From positions 310,001 through 374,000 of the forward strand of contig JAVFKD010000013.1 in NCBI GenBank assembly GCA_036429605.1: a DNA stretch of 64,000 bases, in the 5' to 3' direction. Origin of the DNA: Cladobotryum mycophilum (taxonomy: Eukaryota; Ascomycota; Sordariomycetes; Hypocreales; Hypocreaceae). Positions 32,710 through 44,981 of this stretch are shown one piece after another. Made by a program: the position numbers and the translations under genes. Each line of letters begins with the position of its first letter. The first letter of the stretch is position 1. A model generated the notes under the pieces. It had not been told where the DNA came from, ran no database searches, and saw nothing but the letters and a program-made list of their open reading frames with translations.

Positions 32710-35173
32710 ATGGCGTCCAAAACCCAAGAGCCTGCTGCGCCTCACAGCACCTTTGACACCATCATCGTGCTCGACTTTGGCTCGCAATACACACATCTGA
32801 TCACACGCTGCCTGAGAGAACTCAATGTCTACTCGTGAGTCACCACAATTGATCCCCTTCCTTGGCTATCTAACACCAATATTTATTCCAGTGAGATGCT
32901 GCCATGCACACAAAAGTTGGACACGCTCGGCTGGATTCCCAAGGGTGTCATTCTCTCCGGCGGCCCCTACAGCGTTTACGAGGAGGGTGCACCTCACGTC
33001 GACCCGGCTTTTCTCGAACTCGGAGTACCAGTCCTCGGTATCTGCTACGGGTATTTATCCCCTTGATCGCAATACAATGGCTTTGATAAGCACACTTGCT
33101 CACACCACTTAGTCTCCAGGAGCTTGCCTGGCGTCTCAGCCCCGACAATGTCATCGCCGGCACCGAGCGTGAGTACGGCCACGCCGACCTCAAGGCCTTC
33201 CGCCACGATAACCATGTCGACCGTCTGTTTGAAGGCCTTGAGGAGGACATGGCAGTATGGATGTCTCATGGTGATAAGCTGAGCCAGCTGCCCGTCGACT
33301 TTCACGTCATCGCCTCCACCAAGAACGCTCCCTACGCCGGTATTGCCCACCACACGAAGCCTGTTTATGGCATTCAATTCCATCCCGAGGTTTCTCACAC
33401 CCCCCGCGGCATCAAGCTGCTCGAGAACTTTGCCAACATCTGCGGCGCCCGCAAGAACTGGACAATGTCCAACTTCCTTGAGCAAGAAATTACACGAATT
33501 CGAGCTCTGGTTGGCGAGAAGGCGCAGGTCATTGGCGCTGTCAGCGGTGGCGTTGACTCAACTGTCGCTGCCAAGCTTATGAAGGAGGCCATTGGTGATC
33601 GATTCCACGCTGTGCTCGTCGACAATGGCGTCATGCGCCTCAATGAGTGCGCTCAAGTCAAACAAACACTGGCCGAACATCTGGGTATCAACCTCACCGT
33701 CGTTGACGCCTCGGAAAAGTTCCTCTCTGTTCTCAAGGGTGTTGAGGACCCTGAGAAGAAGAGAAAGCTTATCGGCCACACCTTTGTTAGTATTCCCATA
33801 TTCCCTCTCGAACTTTCTTTCTTTTTAGAAGGAAGGAAGTCTGCCATAAAGAAACCGAGAGCCTATTATGCGTTGCTTTATGATGTAATGGCTGACCCTC
33901 ATATCTGTAGATTGAGGTTTTTGAGGCAGAAGCACTCCGAATCGAAAAGGAAGCCGAGAACTCGCCTTATGCAGGCAAGGTCGAATACTTCTTGCAGGGA
34001 ACACTCTAGGTATGTTTCTGGAGGATAATGTATTCTACCTGAATGAATTGCTAACTATTCATAGTATGTATTCACGAGATAAAGCGCCCCTTCAGATGTT
34101 TAGTTCTTTGCGACAAGCCCCATCCAAAGAGCTACCAACTCCGACTTTGAAGTGCGTCCCTCTTCGATCTGAGCAATTACTGACACATTACCCAGCCCTG
34201 ATGTCATTGAATCAATCAGCTTCAAGGTCCGTATATTGCCTCCCCTCCATCATTCACCCCAAATCTCCCCGCCCATTTGCATGATACGCAGTTACTGACT
34301 GAAAACAGGGACCGTAAGTTTTGAAACATTTTGTTTCTCCCTAATGTTTGGGGTCGTTCCCTTCTATCACTGCCTCTAGCTTTGGGGACTGCCTTTTATG
34401 AGCCTTTGCGAACCTGCAATCACTAACTCTAATCTAGTTCTGCCGTTATTAAATCTCACCACAACTTGTCTTTGCCTGACCGCATGGTAAATGGGCAAGG
34501 ATTAAAACTGATCGAGGTTAGTTAGCTTTGAGTCTCATGCTTACCTGACATTGTGGATTGTAGCTAATACTTTCTAGCCCCTACGAGAGTGCTTCAAGCA
34601 TGAAGTGCGCGACATGGGCCGTCAGATGGGTATCCACGATGACCTTGTTATGCGACATCCTTTCCCCGGACCAGGAATTGCCATCCGTATCCTGGGCGAG
34701 GTGACCCCGGAACATGTGGAGATTGCTCGCAAGGCTGGTAAGTCGAACCTTTCCTTAGACTCCAAACATGTCTCTCAGAGACATCATCTCGCTCCATGAA
34801 TGCTAACTTTGCAGACCATATCTACATTTCCATGATCAAGGAAGCGGGTATCTACAATGAAATCTCACAGGCTTATGCTGCCTTGGATACCAGCAGAGCA
34901 GTTGGTGTCATGGGTGACAAGCGAGTGTATCAGTACATGATCATTCTGAGTACGTCATGTCCCCATGATCTATCTTCATTTTTTTTGTCTTTATTAACTG
35001 TAAATACTGTAGGAGCTATTGTTACTCGCGACTTCATGACGGCTAACGTATACCACTTCGAACCGGCCTTCCTTGACAAGGTTGCATCAAGGATTGTCAA
35101 CGAGGTGGATGGTGTTTGCCGGGTGTTGTATGACCTTAGCGGCAAGCCGCCAGGCACTGTAGAGTTGCAGTAA
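32710..35173 (+). CDS. gua1: GMP synthase (glutamine-hydrolysing), ten-exon copy with an in-frame stop at one exon border
   Basis: It makes GMP from XMP, ATP and glutamine. Exons read as 32710-32834, 32892-33050, 33113-33785, 33911-34009, 34196-34226, 34309-34313 (5 nt), 34438-34516, 34578-34737, 34815-34949 and 35013-35173. The glutaminase part has VLDFGSQYTHLI, SGGPYSVYE, the catalytic Cys in GICYG and FHPEVSHTP. The ATP-pyrophosphatase part has the P-loop SGGVDST, and the C-terminal part RHPFPGPGIAIRILGE. Without the problem below the length is about 541 residues, normal for the family. The only canonical donor after LQGTL (GTATGT at 34010) leaves TAG at 34007-34009 in frame; one base fewer would give the expected Tyr. 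So it is either a damaged second copy, a sequence error or unusual splicing. Differences such as RECFKHEVR for the usual RELFKDEVR also suggest a divergent paralogue. Confidence 0.8.
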
Positions 35174-35409
35174 AAAAAGAATCGAGTCCCGATTAGAAAG
35201 GAGTTTGAGGATCTGGTTTTGTATTAAGGATTAAAAATAGAAGATATCATGAGAGGTATTTCGGATCTGTTGTAGAGTCGAATATAGATTCTTGAGATGG
35301 GTGGTCACGTGGTCACTCGTGGCTGACACCTCATGTCCAAATTTCACCAATTTGTTCCACCATTAATCATCATACCCTACACTACTGCCCGAAGTACATT
35401 ATCACAGCC

Positions 35410-36528
35410 ATGGGATATGTGTTTGAAGATGCTTTTGTCAAAGGCGTTGCGGTGGGCATGTTCTTGATGTTGTTGATAAAACTTACATTGGAGCTCTTTT
35501 CTTTCTCGAAGCGTGATATTTACGACCTGCAGCACTGGAAGCTCAATATAAGGTTACCTCTAGGGAGTTTGTGGATGAACTTGGGTTACTGGTAAGTCAA
35601 TTACTTGAGCGTTATCAATCTTCAAATCGCTCTTACTGAATTATGGATTAGGAAAGATGGAGGAAATGTTTCTTCTCAATTCTTCAGCGACGCATGCACG
35701 GCACTTTTACACGAGGTTCTTTACACCTCCGGGATCCTGAGCCGTGGTGGTAAGGCGGGGGATGTCCATAGGGTTGAGGAATCTGTTGCTATTCTTGATT
35801 TGGGATTTGGCTGCGGCGACCAAACTTGTGAGCTTGTGCGTCTCTCTCTGGACGAACTCATACCTGGGCTATCATACATTGGGCTCACTCTCAACGGAGT
35901 CCAAGCCGCTGCAGCGTCGGACAAACTTGGTCGACAACTCGCCGAGGTAGCAGCACACCCTGGAGAAAACATTGGGCGAGATAAGATTCAGGTATTTCGC
36001 GCAAATGCTGCGCAACCACAATCATGGAACCAAGATGTCAGACTCGCTATCGATGCGGTGAAAAGGGACGAGGGGGCGAAGAAATGGGTTCTGGCGCTGG
36101 ACACTCTGTATCATTTTTCGCCGTCGCGGCAGCCCATCTTTGACTACGCGGCGCAGGACCTGGAGACCAATATCATGGCGTTTGATCTACTTCTCAACAG
36201 CGAGGCGACTTTTTTAAACAAGCTGGTCGTGAAAGTCATTGGCCTACTGATGGGCTGTCCACTAAATGCCTTTCTCACGGAAGAAGGCTACCGGAACCAG
36301 CTCATTACGTCGGGCTACGACAAGGAGGACATTGTTGTGCGGGATATTACGGAAAACGTGTTTCCGGGGCTGGTGGCGTTTCTTGAGCGACAGGAGAATG
36401 CGCTTCGACCGTATGGGATATCGCTGGGGCAGCTTGCTGTTGCGAAGAAGGTGTTTGGGTGGTTTCATAGGTCAAAGGTATTGAAGGCTGTGATCATTGT
36501 GGCGAAGAAGGATGGACAAGAAGATTAA
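35410..36528 (+). CDS. Membrane-anchored SAM-dependent methyltransferase
   Basis: Exons 35410-35591 and 35652-36528 give about 352 residues. Residues 8-31 form one hydrophobic helix, followed by a cytosolic class I methyltransferase. Motif I is ILDLGFGCGDQT (about residues 108-119), a post-I region carries GLTLNGVQAA, and a later strand is KWVLALDTLYHFSP. This layout resembles small-molecule methyltransferases of the tocopherol/phosphoethanolamine/sterol group, but the substrate is unknown. It starts about 240 bp after the GMP synthase gene on the same strand. The ATG is followed directly by the anchor, and the intron (GTAAGT...TTAG) keeps the frame. Confidence 0.8.
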
Positions 36529-38040
36529 GAGGCTTGCAGCCTAATCGAACTTTTGATAATTGTTGTCCAGACCAACCCATAATATTACTAAAGAGCATGA
36601 CCTAGAATTTCAAGATAAATACATATATGATAAGTCAGGCTATGACTTAGAAACATTTATTATTATCGATACGAGTGGCTATGATTTTAGTATCGGGAAC
36701 CAGAGGCGTGGCTATACTCCTGATTGGATCAAATCTTCGTTGTCGGAGGTTCGCAGGCATTGTGTCCTGCAGCAATAACGGGACCAACGGGGCATTCTGC
36801 TCTTGCTAGGTGGTTATGCTATGGATGTGCAGAGTCATGGATATGAAAGAAAAAAGGAACAGAAACAGAAGACAAAACTTGCATATCCCGAATTTGTGAC
36901 TCTTCCAGCTTTGTTGTTCATCGCACTGTCGTTGTACGCGTATCCCTTCGACTTGTGGAGCAGGAACTGTAGTTTTTAGGTGGACGTTTCTGAGCATCGA
37001 CAATTTGGAGTATTGATGAGCACATTAGGATGGGGTTCATCGCGTCGAATTGCTCGGGGAACAGGTAGAAATGAAAGGTTGGCGATGTCGAAGAGCGTCG
37101 ATTCGAGCGCAAAGCCGCGGATTCAGTGACTCCTGTTAATGGGGACCAGGTCCTCCTGTGCGTTCTTCAACGAGGACTTTCGAGGCTTCGTGATCGTGAT
37201 CGTTGTCAAAGAGCGTGCAAACCTCAGCCCCTGGGAACTGAGAACTCATTTGATTGGCTAACTACTGTACGTTACACAAAGTGATTCATGCAAGATACCC
37301 AAGCATCGCGATTCGTACGCAAGCAAGACATGTCGAAAGGTAGATGGGAATAATCAGGCTAGGTTTTGAGCGAGTTAGGGGGATAGACTGAGATGGGGGG
37401 GTGGGGGGTGAACAAGGAGGGCGGACGGACTGGGAGGAGTAGAACGAATGAAGGAGGCCATTCTCGATTCGGACGAAGTAATGTATAGTAGTGTCGATCT
37501 TACTAGCTATCTATCATGAACGTACTCCCATACTTGGCTCTACATTCGACTGATCATCCGGAGGCCCTTGTCCGGCTTCGATGTGCGTGACTCGTTGAGT
37601 GATGTATTCCATAGCTCTTCAATGTCTCTTCCGCTATTTGCACCTTCTGAGTTCACCGCTGCGGGCGTAATTCCCTCCCTACTAGGGCTTGTATCCTCAT
37701 GTGCTCTCGAATTATTTCTTCCTCACTTCCGGTCGACTTTCTCGCTCTCATTCACGTCGGTTGGGCATGGTGCTATACCAGTGGACTTGGCGGAGACTGC
37801 GGAAGAACATCGAGCCCTCTTCCGAAGAGTGACGACGACGGCTATGAGGGTGACCACCGTGAAGAGGGTGGGCTGGTGCCATTCAGAGCGGGACCGCCGG
37901 GACGCAGAATACTGGCAATGGGAAATTTCAGAGTTGAGTACTACCAAATCGTTATATGGCGTAAATCACGTTCAGCCGCACTTCATATGTACTGTAGTAA
38001 TGGTCGCCCCCCACCCTACCGATAACCCTCTGCTGAACTA
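36529..38040. other. Intergenic region
   Basis: About 1.5 kb. A 157-codon frame at 37568-38041 begins with TTG, has no clear family, and overlaps other open frames, so I do not call it. Short G-runs occur at 37395-37410. Confidence 0.45.
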
Positions 38041-40269
38041 GACGATCGTAACGTCAACCCGTACCGAAGAGACTCTCTTGTAAACATCCGACCTGACTTC
38101 GCAGCGTCCTACCCTGCGATACTGAACAACACCCGTCCTATAAGCAGGATGTTCAGCGTCAGTAATGACAAGAGCAAGGCCTACGACGTGACTCTTCTTG
38201 TGTTCACAGACAAAGACTACCACAACATCGGGAACGCAGGCCTCCTCAGCATCACACTGGATGGTCCCAATCAACTCCCCGGCTCCCTTCAAACCGTCAC
38301 ACTCAAATAGACCCGACCCTGCTGTCCACCGGGCCTTTTGAACAGCTGCTGATAGCGTTATGTAGCCACTGTTCACTGCGCCATAACGATTGACTGGGTC
38401 CTTTGGTACAGCCTCGCAAGCAACAACTTGACACAGTGGTGAACTCCCTAGACCTTGCAACTTGAATAAACGTGTATAAACAATTGGATCGTAGCCTGTA
38501 ATCTTTCCATCTATTGCTGCCCAACTCCAGGATGGAGCCCTGTACGCCTCTGGCCTCCGTCATAACCCTATATCCGCGTTCTTATACCACAGCAACCCCC
38601 AGGGAAGCTCGAATGACCAGAGACCCGCGTAATATGCACTCTCAACTATATAACCAAAGCGCTCCGCGACGCCTGCGAAAGCATTCAGCCTATCTCTTGG
38701 CTTGGTCAAGGACCGTGCCGTGTACTCTTCGAGAATACGGCGCCACGCGCCGTACTGGCTTCGCAGGGTAGGGTTGTTACGTTGCAGTTCCATGTTTGGC
38801 CTTGACGCGTCCTTTGATGATGCAGAAAACGCACGATCAGGAAGACGGCATATTGAGGGGTTGGAACAGTAACGATTGCTGCCATCGATATTGACGTGGG
38901 TGGTCTGGCACTCATATTCCAGCGTATGTCCAGAAAATAGCAGAAGACGCTGTGAGAGGAGCCGTTCCTCTAAGCACCACGCCCGCGTATCAGGCGGCCA
39001 CGGAGCAGTGACTGGCTCCAAGTTGGGAAGAGAGATGGTCATCCGTTCCCAAGGACCTGTTGGGACAGATAAATGGAGGGTCGACCAGCGGTTTGGGTTT
39101 CCGACGATGGAGGAAGCATTCGCTCAGACGGTTCGCGGACGCCGCGACGATTGTAATATAAGCATTACTAAAGATCGTCCGCATCCTCGAAATTTCACGG
39201 GCTTTGTCCTCGCTTGAGTCTTGTTATGCAGAACGCATCTACCCAGAGGTAGCGCACTCCGAGTTCGTGTGCAACAGTGATGGCGTCTATTACTGTGCGC
39301 GGTATACACTGCAGGTTGATGCAGGAGATGTAGGATCCAATGTTCTGGAACGTAGTCTTATGCGGCTGGTCTTCTCCCCAGACGTAGCTTAGAGCTGCAT
39401 ATAGTGCCTTCTCCAAGCCCGCGCCATCGTTGATGAACAGCCTTGGTTGTGCGGGATTGCTGCAGTCTAGGAGCCGGGTGGGAAGAACGGTAGGGAGGGG
39501 GCGGAGGCATGCCTCATGGTGATGGCATTCCTCTAGTCTTCGCCGTGCATGCTCATACGTGGCCATACAATCCATCTGTCGTGGAACGTCGCGGGTTTCT
39601 AAGAACCTCCCTGCATTGTTGTCTATTGAGGAACAGACATCAGCAGAAAGTCGAGAGTGATTGAGTAATGGAGGTCTGTAGTCCACATATCATCTGAAGT
39701 GTGCGCCTCAAAGACTCGAGATACGTTGATATCTAGGATATCCAAGTGGAGTGCTGGTAGATTGCGGTCTTCACCACTCCCAAACCCAAATGTGACATAG
39801 ATAGTAAGTGGGTTAGAAGCGCGGAATGTCTCTCGAGTCGTATCGTTCCGTAGCTTCACCGGTGATGCCAACTTTACTGAGTGGTTAGTGCATCTCCCGA
39901 TGGGAAAGGCAGTACACGTACTTTACCCTTAATTGTTTCGCAGACTACAAGACACCATCTGCAACCGTTCGCGCTAGACTCTCGCATGGAGTCTAATGAT
40001 CTTTGATACATGCAACCACGAAATCCGATGAGACCTGTTTTGTCGAGACCTGCCTATCATGCGGCTTGAAAAGCCGGGAAACAGAAGAATGTACGCCAAC
40101 AGTCGTCACATATCATATTGCGAATGTTGGCATCTATCGATAAGTCATCTGGCAAATCTGCTGTGTCTATATAATTTGTGAAAAGGGTAAGTTTCCTCAG
40201 TACTTGAAACAAAACGGCATTCAATGAGTCGAAACTCACGTCGCACCGGCACCCACTCATGCTCATCAC
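38041..40269 (-). pseudogene. Decayed heterokaryon incompatibility (HET) domain gene
   Basis: Reading 5' to 3' on the minus strand, HET landmarks appear in order: an N-terminal ICDDCWRTFF, then YVTFGFGSGEDRNLPALHLDI, the core YAALSYVWGEDQPHKTT, IPRTVIDAITVAHELGVRYLWVDAFCIT, QDSSEDKAREISRMRTIFSNAYITIVAAS, PTGPWERMTISLPNLEPV, RAWCLEERLLSQRLLLFSG and YRAPSWSWAAIDG. They lie in different frames. There is a shift near 39219-39225 (about two bases lost before QDSS), one extra C near 39073, and an in-frame TGA at 38562-38560 between ADIGL and RRPEAY. A further frame change near 39640 may be an intron. Intact HET proteins trigger cell death on fusion of unlike strains. The gene cannot make a full protein as written. 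Confidence 0.8.
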
Positions 40270-43200
40270 TCACTCTTATGAGCGGTACCACCGTAGACGG
40301 CCCATTTTCTCGACAATGTGAGTGTTCGCCATTGACAGTTTTGGAGGCTTGCGAATGAAGCTCCACGATATCGGGCGTCAGTAGGGATTCAACAAACAGA
40401 AGCAGAGGGTGGCGGAATCCATGGCGGAGGAGGGGCTGAGCTTACTGCGCCAGATGGATGTCTCAGTGGGCGATGCCCTCGATCTTGACACGTGTAAGTC
40501 ATATTTTGCGAGGATAAGATTGACAATATAATCAATAACCGCTGAAATTGGATTCATAGGGGATGGCTTGAGACACAAGTATAATGCTAGGGCTTCAGTT
40601 GATCCCACACAATCAGAACGGGATTCTTTGCAGCACCGTGAGGAAATTGGGGTAATCAGCATCATTACCCCTCATATTTATGGCTTAGTCTAGCTGCTAT
40701 ATGAGTAATGAACATCTCCCAAGTCTACCATCGTCACTTGCATCTCGCTGAGTTTATTTTTGTCTTGGTCCATTGCTCTAAAACCTCGACAGGAATATAA
40801 TCTTATCGTTCACGTGCAGTACAAATTCTACCCTTGATAAAATACGTTGAAGTGCTGTCTAGGGTTGGCTCTTGCGTGTGGCTTGGTGGAGTTGGACTAA
40901 ATGGGCAATGGGCATGATCGCCCACCTTGAGAGTCGTACATAGATTTGAGACGGAGCTCGCACAAGAAACTAGTCTTGAATAGCATCTAGATTGGTGAGA
41001 GGGAGGACTTCTACAAAGACGATTTATGATCCGACAGATCGTACTGTTTTGGCTGGCAGCTTATGTCTTCTCAAGCCATTGTCCAAGTCGCTGTCGATGT
41101 GCTAAATCGACATTCTAGGAGATATCAATTTCCTTGTAGCTTGGATATGATGTTTGTAGCAGCTATTAGTCATTAGGCACTCGATCTAAGCTTTTTGCGA
41201 AAATCTGGTGGCGTTGGTTTATTCTTACCGTACCTTCTGCTCACTCCTTTTCGAGTCTATCCTCGTACGTTCTCGATTCAAAGAACGGAACTTGATTATA
41301 TCACCTAGACGCGCAACGATTGCATCGTATTATCCCTGGTTACTATTTCTTCTTCAGGAACATGTATTACACATAGTAGGACATCGTCGCGCTACCTTCT
41401 AACGCTGCCCCCCTCCGGTTACACCCGGAAGTCTGCAAGACTTGGACTGGATGGAGGAAGTATCTCGTTTATCTACTAGATGTCAACTACATGTCTCCTT
41501 CACAACGGCACACACATGACGCACTACTCTGCCGACTGGCGATGGCTCACTCATGGCATGAGTCTCCGTGGTGGCCTCAGGGTGACTCTGGATAGCACGG
41601 ACTTCGTTGACGATATACATCTCCGCACCACTGGTCTGTCGGGTGTCTGAAATAATCCCGTCTCCGTGCTAGACATCTAGAATTATGCGTTGACATGGGT
41701 GTCCCCGAGACATTAGATGCGACCCGCAAGAGTCGGTCAAGATTGGTCCATATGACTACGTGTTGATGTTTCCGCCTGCTCCGTTTCTGGCTTCCTCTGA
41801 ATCCTTAAAAGTCAGCTCTGAGAGCTTTAGTCTGTCTCATTCAACGCAAAAATCGTGTTCGACGTCCCATCATGACACAGATAAACACACATAAAGTGAT
41901 TGCCATACTGCATACCGCACTCATGCTCATATTCACCTCAACCATCATGCCAAATCCATGAAAATACAGAAGAGAGAATCTCACACGGGACATGAACGTA
42001 AGGAGGGGTAATATGGGGGAGCCCTTGTGTCCTATGCAAGGAATTACTCGAGGTAGGCAAGACCACTGAGACCACGCCCTCCTGTTGCTCCTCCCCTGAT
42101 GAGACAAGTCAGTGCAGCTCTACTACAGTTCCATCATAGGTTATACTTCATCTTTGCTCCTCTCTAGCCAGTATGACCTTCATGATGATCACACACAACT
42201 CCACACTGTGTTTCTCGTTTAGGGGTGACTGATTGCTTGGCCGTCAGAGGGGAAACCACCATCTTCTGCGAGTGCTATACAGTCTACAGATATTCACCAT
42301 TTATTAGATCAAACATGGCCAAGATATCCAGCTACTAGTCATAGCTCTGACAATCACATCGTAATACGAAAAAGGGGTCGCCACCATTCACAGTCAAGAG
42401 AGCTCCCACAGAACTTCATTCTTTGGGTTCAACCTCTGGGACACAACTTTGAACTTTGAGGTTTCTTCCCACTTGGGCTCGGTGATTCTAGTTCACGGTT
42501 CCTACATTTGTGCAGCTCAATGCCTCTCCTTTGATACTACAGTAGAAAGAGCCACGGTTCTTACCCCTCACCTAGACCTCCGACGGAGTCGGTCTAACTC
42601 AATAAACAGGAGTATCTATCAGACAAGACTCCTGAACACAGGATTTGTATTTACTAGGCATCAATGATAACGTGTCATGATGTCCATCCGCTAAGCATGT
42701 TTGTCTCACCACTATCCCACCGGGCGCGGTGAACCATTCATCCGATTTAACTACGATATTTTATGCAATATATTATAATGTCGCGGTTGACTCTTCTCGC
42801 ACAATAAATCTCACTCCCAATCATTGACGCCAACTTGAAAATTATGGTAGAATTGGGACGCACATGATGAATAATAAGTCTGCATTACTGTTTCATCCCA
42901 CTTATGCCATATGGAACTGTCACAGGCCATGTGAGTGAAAGTGTGTCCAAGTACCTTAGCTACCCTGATATGTCCAAAATTACAACGATATAACATCATC
43001 ATCATTATTATAATACCAAATAATCGTCAATTTCTTCCCCTATCTCAGCCCATGATTCAGGCACTTTTGTAAAGTCTGCGAGAAGCATCGGTCAAGTTGC
43101 TTTGTAATGAGTAAGAGACATCGACTCGAGCCGATACCCTGCGCCCGCTCGTTTGCGTGCTTCAGACGTGATTAGTGATTGGCGATTAGGTAGACAAAGG

Positions 43201-43494
43201 CCACACGTACAGTGAAAGGCGTAAGCTCACAGAGAGATTAGTGATTATAATGGCGGTCATATACAAGTCCTAGATGTTGATTAGTGAACAATTTAGAGTC
43301 CGCTCTGGCAAACTATGTTTTAAGCATATATGCTGTGGGGGAATGAGTATATAAGACGTCGGACTGGCTTCCTTGGTGATAATATGACTCCATCAAGCTA
43401 TCACTTTCAACCACTTCACACATTATTCTAAGCATAAAGACTACTACAATATCCTTTCAAGAACCTTCAACGCCAACCAAAAACATCATTCACC
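40270..43494. other. Long gene-free region
   Basis: 3.2 kb with only short, mutually overlapping frames and no recognisable protein. The last 150 bp are the promoter and leader of the alpha/beta hydrolase. Confidence 0.5.
43348..43355 (+). promoter_or_regulatory. TATA box of the alpha/beta-hydrolase gene
   Basis: TATATAAG lies about 140 bp before the ATG and is followed by a C/A/T-rich leader, a common fungal core promoter layout. Confidence 0.45.
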
Positions 43495-44367
43495 ATGGCT
43501 ACCTACGAAACTGCTGAGCCTCAATACATCGAGGTCAACGGAACCCGATTCGCCTACCTTCGATTCGGCTCATCCGCGACAACCGCCGTCCCTCTGGTAT
43601 TCCTCATGCACTTCCGTGGCAGCTTTGATCACTGGGATCCCGAACTGATCAACCCAATTGCCGCTGTCCGCCCAGTCATTCTCATTGATAATGCCGGCAT
43701 TGGCAAGAGCAGCGGTGCCATTCCCGACACATTCGCCAAGTACGCGCAGAATGTCATTGACATCTCCAAAGCCTTGAGCCTCACTCAGATTGATGTTTTG
43801 GGCTTTTCCATTGGTGGCTTCGTGGCCCAGTTGGTTACATTGAATGCACCTTCGCTCGTCCGAAGGCTCATCCTCGCTGGCACTGGACCCAGCGCAGGCG
43901 AGGGTGTTGAATCAGGTGATCTCCAGGCTTTTGGGAGATTGGCCACCACCGTGGGCACCGATCAAGAGTTGCTCGATGGCGTTCTAGCTGGCTTCTTCTC
44001 ATCAACACCAGAGAAAGTGGCACTTGGTTACAAGTGGTGGAAGCGCATGACTGAAGCTCGGCCCAATCGCTCCGACTACCTCGCTGCCGAGGGAACCAAG
44101 GCGCAAATTGATACGATCGTCCGGTGGTCGACTCCCGACTATGCTTCCGAAGGATCTTACAATCGCCTGCATGAGATTACAGTTCCGGTGCTGGTTGCGA
44201 ATGGAGACAACGACATCATTGTGCCTACCAATAACAGCTGGCTTTTGTTCAAGAAGCTGACGAATGCGGATGCTCACCTTCATCTTTACCCAGGCACTGG
44301 TCATGGCTTCTTGTATGAGTATGCTGATCAGTTCTCGAAGCTGATCAACACCTTCCTGGATGCATGA
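43495..44367 (+). CDS. Alpha/beta hydrolase, bacterial-like, intronless
   Basis: A 290-residue single-exon protein. The nucleophile elbow is GFSIGG (Ser105), the acid is in NGDND (Asp238 or Asp240) and the His is in GTGHGF (His270). The oxyanion region reads MHFRGSFDHWDP rather than HGxG. This HFRG...WDP phrase, with ILIDNAGIGKSSG, is like the small hydrolases common in bacteria. The family includes esterases and haloperoxidase-like enzymes; the substrate is unknown. There is no signal peptide. The ATG has a good context (CACCATGGC). Lack of introns and bacterial style hint at horizontal transfer, which only a phylogeny can test. Confidence 0.85.
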   Translation: MATYETAEPQYIEVNGTRFAYLRFGSSATTAVPLVFLMHFRGSFDHWDPELINPIAAVRPVILIDNAGIGKSSGAIPDTFAKYAQNVIDISKALSLTQIDVLGFSIGGFVAQLVTLNAPSLVRRLILAGTGPSAGEGVESGDLQAFGRLATTVGTDQELLDGVLAGFFSSTPEKVALGYKWWKRMTEARPNRSDYLAAEGTKAQIDTIVRWSTPDYASEGSYNRLHEITVPVLVANGDNDIIVPTNNSWLLFKKLTNADAHLHLYPGTGHGFLYEYADQFSKLINTFLDA

Positions 44368-44981
44368 GTGGATTCGATGAAGTAGTATTAGTTAGTTAGG
44401 GGCAGCGCATCTGCAGAATTATAGACTATATTCACCGCGAAACCAGTATTATAAAGTGCAAGCAGTGACGAGCTTAGGTAGATAATCCGGTTATTTAAAT
44501 ACTAATAGTTACCACAGGCTCATACGGACACACATTCACGAAACAAAACGACTCCATTGGCCCAATGCCTCACTTACTACGGTAGACATTCGTGAGTATT
44601 CCGCGTGGCCTCGACAGTTAAATATTGGTTCACCTCATCAAAATGGTCATGCTCGCATTAATCGGTAATATCAGGTAGACTTAAATGGGGGTGTCTAGCT
44701 ACCTTGTGCATGTCATAACCTTTATTGAGACATTGCGGCAGTGCATAAGCCGCATCGGGAATATCCAATCACACGCGACGTTCGGTATGCATGTTGTTCC
44801 TACGAGGCTTTTCGCGGGGCTTGAACATTATGGAAACTCCAGCCTAAACCTTTTACCATTCTCAACAGGCAAAGAAATTTGACAACTTTGATTGCTATAT
44901 GACACCTCTAATCTCTAGCTATTTCGTAATTCAATGTCGCAAGGTCCCTCACCATCATAGAGAATAAAGGAGCGATCACCC
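44368..44981. other. Intergenic region
   Basis: About 610 bp with no recognisable gene; it is the promoter region of the receptor gene downstream. Confidence 0.45.

Noticed and set aside
32710..36528. Secondary-metabolite cluster built on GMP synthase and methyltransferase
   Set aside because: No PKS, NRPS, terpene synthase, P450 or pathway transporter is visible nearby; kept only as a weak self-resistance idea.
37568..38041. 157-codon plus-strand frame before the HET remnant
   Set aside because: Starts with TTG, lacks a recognisable domain and overlaps an equally long frame; no splice context supports it.
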